NCBI RefSeq assembly: GCF_964340395.1
Contig: NC_135551.1
Coordinates: 2,099,501 to 2,163,500 of the forward strand
Origin: Glandiceps talaboti
Taxonomy: Eukaryota; Hemichordata; Enteropneusta; Spengelidae
DNA length: 64,000 nt
Direction: 5' to 3'
Below are positions 57,606-64,000 of the stretch, piece after piece. A model generated the notes under the pieces. That model was not told where the DNA came from. It saw only the letters and a list, made by a program, of their open reading frames with translations, and made no database searches. Positions within the stretch are counted from its first letter, which is position 1. Each line of letters begins with the position of its first letter. A program made the position numbers and the translations under genes.

Positions 57606-58659
57606 ATCATACCCATACAGGCATACATTTACCCATGCATACAGATCAAATGTTAGGATTGCTTATTGGTATCATTTGAACATAATGAACTTTTATTTAG
57701 GGTCATGAATCTATAATTGTTACACCCAATATTCTGTCTGCAAGGTACATCAATACATTTTACTATTTGTCATTAGAGTGCTCATTCTTTGATGGAGTCA
57801 CTGTATTATCTAAATCAAATCTGAATATTTCATTAAAATTTTAAACTTGGAAAAGAAAGTAGGAAGGTGCATAAACCGGAGTTGAATGCCATGCTTTCTA
57901 AAAGTCTTGCGACGAATCTGAAAATATTCAGAAAAACTATGTCTTCATAACGAGTGAAAAAGGTGAAATTTCAAGTATACAAAACGGAAATGATCATCAC
58001 TGTTGACAGTTTACTGCACAACATGGGAGTGTCATGTATGTAACATAACGTGATGTTGTGTGATCGGGTCAAATTAACTCAACTACCAATTTCATGAACT
58101 ATGCAAGAAAGTCCCAGTACAAGTTAGGTGTCAAAAAGTTGTTCAAATGCCTTGTAGCTATTCTCAGTACAGGAAAGTTTGCTGTCCTTGACTTTTGTCG
58201 GCCTTCTTGATCCCTTAAAACACATCCGGAATACACACTTATTTCCATTTCAATTTTGATGGTATGGATTTATCTTGATGAAATCTCTAGCAAGATTGTC
58301 CAAAGGTGTGGTTTATTTATCCGTGGTGTGCAATGTTTAGATCATTAGGTCAATATTCAAATTGAGATAAGTCAAACAGTAACAAGAGTTTCCAACAGTT
58401 TACAGTTGCGCCATGTGATCAATACGCTCATTAGCGAAAACATAAATATGCAAATAACTAATTAAAATCATAGGCCAGAGCAGAAATGTTTTCAGGTCAG
58501 ATGCACTTTGATCTCATAAATGTATGTTCTACATTATATTGAATTTGAAGCGTGCACTCTTAAGATAAAGCCTAATTACCGAAAACCAATAATTATGTTA
58601 ATAGCTCATTAATATTCATGGAAGGCTTACCAGAATCTAATCAGTTCTAGCCATTACCC
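57606..58659. other. Unique region
   Basis: No supported gene. Octamer-like ATGCAAAT words and A/T-rich text at 58440-58620. Confidence 0.4.
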
Positions 58660-58740
58660 TAAAGACTATGTTCACCAAATTTTGTTCCAGCCATTTTCGA
58701 GAAAACGATGACACAGACAGACAGACAGACAGAGACAGGC

Positions 58741-58806
<66 letters not shown>

Positions 58807-58828
58807 ACAGACAGACAGACAGACAGAA

Positions 58829-58888
<60 letters not shown>

Positions 58889-58928
58889 TTTTCATCCCCA
58901 AAAATAGCACCTTCCTTTACGGAAGGTA
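58660..58928 (+). repeat. Dispersed repeat tail with (CAGA)n/(CAGG)n
   Basis: CACCAAATTTTGTTCCAGCC and GAAAACGATGACA lead into about 180 bp of CAGA and CAGG tetramers, then TTTTCATCCCCAAAAATAGC and the hairpin ACCTTCC/GGAAGGT. Frames through it are artefacts. Confidence 0.75.
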
Positions 58929-59187
58929 AAAATTACACTTGAGTTTTCTCAACTTAGGCCTGGTAAAATATCTACATTTTTGTATATTCTGTGTTATTCT
59001 GCAGTACATGAGAGATGATAAAATAGTCATGGCAACACTGTTGGATTGTTAGATCGACCTCTACACCAAGTAAAAAAGACTTATTCCTCCAACGCCATAT
59101 ATCAACATGGCTAAATTCATCCAAAATATCTTTGAAAATATGAACAGAAACACTCAAGGGTTTCATATCACCTTCACCTATACCAAG
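58929..59187. other. Short unique spacer
   Basis: Nothing recognised. Confidence 0.4.
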
Positions 59188-59420
59188 CTAGATATTAATA
59201 GTTATATTCCTCTCCATCACATCCCCATTGTTAGCTAGATATTAATAGTTATATTCCTCTCCATCACATCCCCATTGTTAGCTAGATATTAATAGTTATA
59301 TTCCTCTCCATCACATCCCCATTGTTAGCTAGATATTAATAGTTATATTCCTCTCCATCACATCCCCATTGTTAGCTAGATATTAATAGTTATATTCCTC
59401 TCCATCACATCCCCATTGTT
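59188..59420. repeat. 47-bp tandem repeat, five units
   Basis: Units of GCTAGATATTAATAGTTATA, TTCCTCTCCATCACATCCCC and ATTGTTA are identical as far as read, so expansion is very recent. Confidence 0.96.
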
Positions 59421-61601
59421 TCAAGTGTGCGCTCAATTCTCTTTACCCATGAATGAAGCTGTCTGTATCATCATTTACCATGACAAACAAAAGACAATGT
59501 TTTACTCAAAATTGTCCATGGAAACATGACAAGTCATTCTCGGTATAGTAAAATATCAAAGTTCTTGATGTTGGTGACAAAAATGTTTATCCCAGGAAAA
59601 ATCATTTGGCTTTTTCACTCAGTCATGGCAGCACATACAAAATGTTTACATTCAACTTGCCATTCCTAAACGTGGCTTGTCACCCTGCAGCATGTCTTCC
59701 ATTACTTTTCAATTCAACTATTTTGCTTAGTGGACTTCAGGACACAGGTCTTCATTACAAAAAACTATATGTGTTCTTTCTATACAAATAACTTAATTAC
59801 ATTTCTTTCAAAATAAAATTTGAAATCACAAAAATGGACTATTATCTGCAAACAAGTTAAAATATAAATTTGATTGCATGAAATCTTAGCACTTGAATGC
59901 ACAGAACTATGAAAAGGTGTCTGATTGTGCCCTGGCTTCAGTTTTGGTCACACTGATCAGAAATCAGTAACAACATACTGGCAACGTTATGAGTCATTAA
60001 CTTGATAGTAGCTACAATAGTCTCCAACAAGTTACTTTACTGAACAGCTTTTCAGTTTAACTCTGGCATGCATGGTATTCAACAGTAGTCTGCAGTATGC
60101 TAGCTAATTTATTCATGATACGTTTTGTTGATGGTGACAATGAAATAGTAATTACATTTATGTCAAAGTCAAGTACAGTAAAATCAGCCAAGCAAACTTG
60201 CAATTCAACTTTTATAAAATCATTTTCATATTCCCTCTATTTGATTGGTGCACTACTTTTTTGACACCAAATCCTAGCGAAAACTGGGAAAGTGTTTTTA
60301 AACAGTACCTACACTGGAATTTTCTGTACATATAATATGAAAGTCAGTCAAATTAATTATGTCATTAATAAATTCTCACAAATATGCAAATATTATCACT
60401 GCAGTACTAGTTATTTGAAAGAAAGTCCTTGTCAAAATATGAAACTGTTGGACCAATCACTACTAGGCATTGAAGACAACAAAATCCTGTTAATATTTGG
60501 ACAACACTTGAAAATATAACAATATGTAGAAGTGGGTTTTGGACAATAATTTTTACAAAATTTTGAACAGCTTTGAAAATAGGGTTTTTAGGTAAATAAA
60601 TAATGTCCAAATTCATTCTGGAAACCATTTGTAATGTTTCTATCTATACAAAAAATCCATGTGAAAATTAAAAAAGTCTTTATAATATACAAATTGAAGA
60701 GGGAGTTTTTGAGAAAAAATGACATAAAAATTGTGACGCAGTGGTTACAGTTTTTGGGTAGATATGACAGGATAGATGCATCACAAGTTTTCTTCAGCCT
60801 GACAGATGGCAGGTCTTTTATATGGCAGGTGCCTATATAACCACAACAACCACTTTGCCTGTGAATGATGTAAACCAAACCAAAGAAACAGACAAAACCA
60901 CTCTCAACACCCCCTATTGTCTAAACTGATGCTCTTCTTTCACTTATCAAATTTGTGAATTTTCTTTCCATTTTACATTTTCTTCAATACCCTAACTCAA
61001 TAAATTAGCCACAAATTCTCATTGTCAATATTTTGCAAAAGAGATGCATAAACTACCATGGGGACATTACTACTTCTATTCAAAACAGTGCTAATTTGCT
61101 TTATTTTTCATAAAAAGTCTTAAACATAGAAAGTTACTGAATGAAAAACACTAACTAGAGAAAAGAGAAGTGAGCATGTACTAAAAGTTGAAACAGAGAT
61201 TGTAAAATTGAATAAATCAGAGTATACAATTAATGTATTGTATAGGTGTGGTCACCATGCCAACAATGGATGCCATTTCATCTTTTACAGTTTGGTTTTA
61301 TTGTTGTCAAGTGTTATCTATTCTCTCCTCTTTCTTCATTTTTCATTTTGAGTGCTTGAAGTCAAAATCTCCTATTTTACAAAATACAAAACAAAGTTGT
61401 TGATATAAAGTGAAATTATCGAACAATGTTCTAGCAACAAATATTGAAAGGCTGGACATGAATAGTGTTGAAAACAAAAGTAACAACCTTAGAAGCATCA
61501 AAATTTACTGGGAAACAGCCTTTCTATTACAACAGTAGAATTTTATTCATGTTTATCTAAACTTTTGAATTGGACAAACTCATGAACTGTATTTGAAGAT
61601 A
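59421..61601. other. Unique A/T-rich region
   Basis: A forward frame at 60634-60840 ends QWLQFLGRYDRIDASQVFFS then LTDGRSFIWQVPI and looks somewhat coding-like, with a weak donor (GGCAG then GTGCCT). It has no recognised family and is not called as a gene. Confidence 0.35.
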
Positions 61602-64000
61602 GGAATCTTTCATTATGAAGTCATTAACACTTGGTTATTTCATTGATATGGGAAATCTTTCATTATGAAGTCATTAACACTTGGTTATTTCATTGATATA
61701 GGAAATCTTTCATTATGAAGTCATTAACACTTGGTTATTTCATTGATATGGGAAATCTTTCATTATGAAGTCATTAACACTTGGTTATTTCATTGATACA
61801 GGGAATCTTTCATTATGAAGTCATTAACACTTGGTTATTTCATTGATATGGGAAATCTTTCATTATGAAGTCATTAACACTTGGTTATTTCATTGATATA
61901 GGAAATCTTTCATTATGAAGTCATTAACACTTGGTTATTTCATTGATACAGGAAATCTTTCATTATGAAGTCATTAACACTTGGTTACTTCATTGATATA
62001 GGAAACCTTTCATTATGAAGTCATTAACACTTGGTTATTTCATTGATACAGGAAATCTTTCATTATGAAGTCATTAACACTTGGTTACTTCATTGATATA
62101 GGAAATCTTTCATTATGAAGTCATTAACACTTGGTTACTTCATTGATACAGGGAATCTTTCATTATGAAGTCATTAACACTTGGTTATTTCATTGATATG
62201 GGAAATCTTTCATTATGAAGTCATTAACACTTGGTTATTTCATTGATATGGGAAATCTTTCATTATGAAGTCATTAACACTTGGTTATTTCATTGATATG
62301 GGAAACCTTTCATTATGAAGTCATTAACACTTGGTTATTTCATTGATACAGGGAATCTTTCATTATGAAGTCATTAACACTTGGTTATTTCATTGATATG
62401 GGAAATCTTTCATTATGAAGTCATTAACACTTGGTTATTTCATTGATATAGGAAACCTTTCATTATGAAGTCATTAACACTTGGTTATTTCATTGATACA
62501 GGGAATCTTTCATTATGAAGTCATTAACACTTGGTTATTTCATTGATATGGGAAATCTTTCATTATGAAGTCATTAACACTTGGTTATTTCATTGATATG
62601 GGAAATCTTTCATTATGAAGTCATTAACACTTGGTTATTTCATTGATACAGGGAATCTTTCATTATGAAGTCATTAACACTTGGTTATTTCATTGATATA
62701 GGAAATCTTTCATTATGAAGTCATTAACACTTGGTTATTTCATTGATACAGGGAATCTTTCATTATGAAGTCATTAACACTTGGTTACTTCATTGATATA
62801 GGAAATATTTCATTATGAAGTCATTAACACTTGGTTATTTCATTGATACAGGGAATCTTTCATTATGAAGTCATTAACACTTGGTTATTTCATTGATACA
62901 GGGAATCTTTCATTATGAAGTCATTAACACTTGGTTATTTCATTGATACAGGGAATCTTTCATTATGAAGTCATTAACACTTGGTTATTTCATTGATACA
63001 GGGAATCTTTCATTATGAAGTCATTAACACTTGGTTATTTCATTGATACAGGGAATCTTTCATTATGAAGTCATTAACACTTGGTTATTTCATTGATATG
63101 GGAAACCTTTCATTATGAAGTCATTAACACTTGGTTATTTCATTGATATGGGAAACCTTTCATTATGAAGTCATTAACACTTGGTTATTTCATTGATACA
63201 GGGAATCTTTCATTATGAAGTCATTAACACTTGGTTATTTCATTGATACAGGGAATCTTTCATTATGAAGTCATTAACACTTGGTTATTTCATTGATATG
63301 GGGAATCTTTCATTATGAAGTCATTAACACTTGGTTATTTCATTGATATAGGAAATCTTTCATTATGAAGTCATTAACACTTGGTTATTTCATTGATATA
63401 GGAAATCTTTCATTATGAAGTCATTAACACTTGGTTATTTCATTGATACAGGGAATCTTTCATTATGAAGTCATTAACACTTGGTTATTTCATTGATATG
63501 GGAAATCTTTCATTATGAAGTCATTAACACTTGGTTATTTCATTGATATAGGAAATCTTTCATTATGAAGTCATTAACACTTGGTTATTTCATTGATATA
63601 GGAAATCTTTCATTATGAAGTCATTAACACTTGGTTATTTCATTGATATAGGAAATCTTTCATTATGAAGTCATTAACACTTGGTTATTTCATTGATACA
63701 GGGAATCTTTCATTATGAAGTCATTAACACTTGGTTATTTCATTGATATGGGAAATCTTTCATTATGAAGTCATTAACACTTGGTTATTTCATTGATATA
63801 GGAAATCTTTCATTATGAAGTCATTAACACTTGGTTATTTCATTGATACAGGGAATCTTTCATTATGAAGTCATTAACACTTGGTTATTTCATTGATATG
63901 GGAAATCTTTCATTATGAAGTCATTAACACTTGGTTATTTCATTGATATAGGAAACCTTTCATTATGAAGTCATTAACACTTGGTTATTTCATTGATACA
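61602..64000. repeat. 50-bp minisatellite, at least 48 units, running off the right end
   Basis: The period is exactly 50 bp: GGAAATCTTTCATTATGAAG, TCATTAACACTTGGTTATTT and CATTGATATA. Variation is almost confined to the ATATA/ATATG/ATACA-G junction, GAAA/GGAA, and TCTT/CCTT. The array is still in phase at base 64000. Confidence 0.98.

Noticed and set aside
58660-58930. Frames rich in DRQTDRQ or SVCLSVCL as proteins
   Set aside because: Translated (CAGA)n on either strand; the same happens at 1199, 13757, 26480 and 49761.

Overview
The window looks like AT-rich nuclear DNA from an intron-rich invertebrate animal. I see no bacterial gene organisation. It has short exons separated by long introns with GT-AG borders, non-LTR retrotransposon remnants, several dispersed repeat families and a very large number of tandem arrays, which I estimate fill well over a third of the window. 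A marine bilaterian would fit, but the sequence alone does not let me name a species.

One host gene can be supported with confidence: CTU1 (NCS6), the ATP-pyrophosphatase subunit that 2-thiolates the wobble uridine of cytosolic tRNAs. It lies on the minus strand as six internal exons: 23404-23527, 22518-22636, 21673-21729, 17595-17652, 14182-14301 and 12574-12623. All splice phases agree and the joined 176 codons are open. The first exon and the C-terminal exons were not found; the C-terminal part probably lies left of the window, and exon 1 lies somewhere to the right or outside.

The most unusual structure is in this gene. The 5' splice site of the 57-nt exon (last exon bases plus first intron bases) is the seed of a tandem array of about 120 units of 32 bp (17841-21684), so the intron starts with a long run of near-identical donor sites. 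The 3' splice site of the 120-nt exon is likewise part of an array of about 11 units of 41-43 bp (14293-14752). Between them the same intron holds a 33-bp array whose minus strand carries an acceptor-like motif in each unit.

Layout. 1-12.5 kb: dispersed repeats, (GAGT)n, 38-, 39- and 149-bp arrays, and a TTAA-flanked inverted-repeat element. 12.5-23.5 kb: CTU1 exons with arrays and dispersed repeats in the introns. 23.5-31.4 kb: more dispersed repeats and arrays of 55/59, 66 and 19 bp. 31.4-35.4 kb: a 19-bp array split by a 5'-truncated non-LTR retrotransposon. 35.4-42.2 kb: another dispersed repeat copy, a 30-bp array and a second array family split by a second non-LTR remnant. 42-49 kb: low-complexity and unique DNA, a head-to-head inverted array and a 24/26-bp array. 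49-64 kb: mostly non-coding DNA with a 36-bp array interrupted by a segmental duplication, a 31-bp array, and a 50-bp array running off the right end.

A second item of note is a tiny palindromic repeat of about 28 bp. Two copies, at 27376-27402 and 37720-37747, are each flanked by a perfect 7-bp direct repeat, as expected for insertion. One of them interrupts a 66-bp tandem array.
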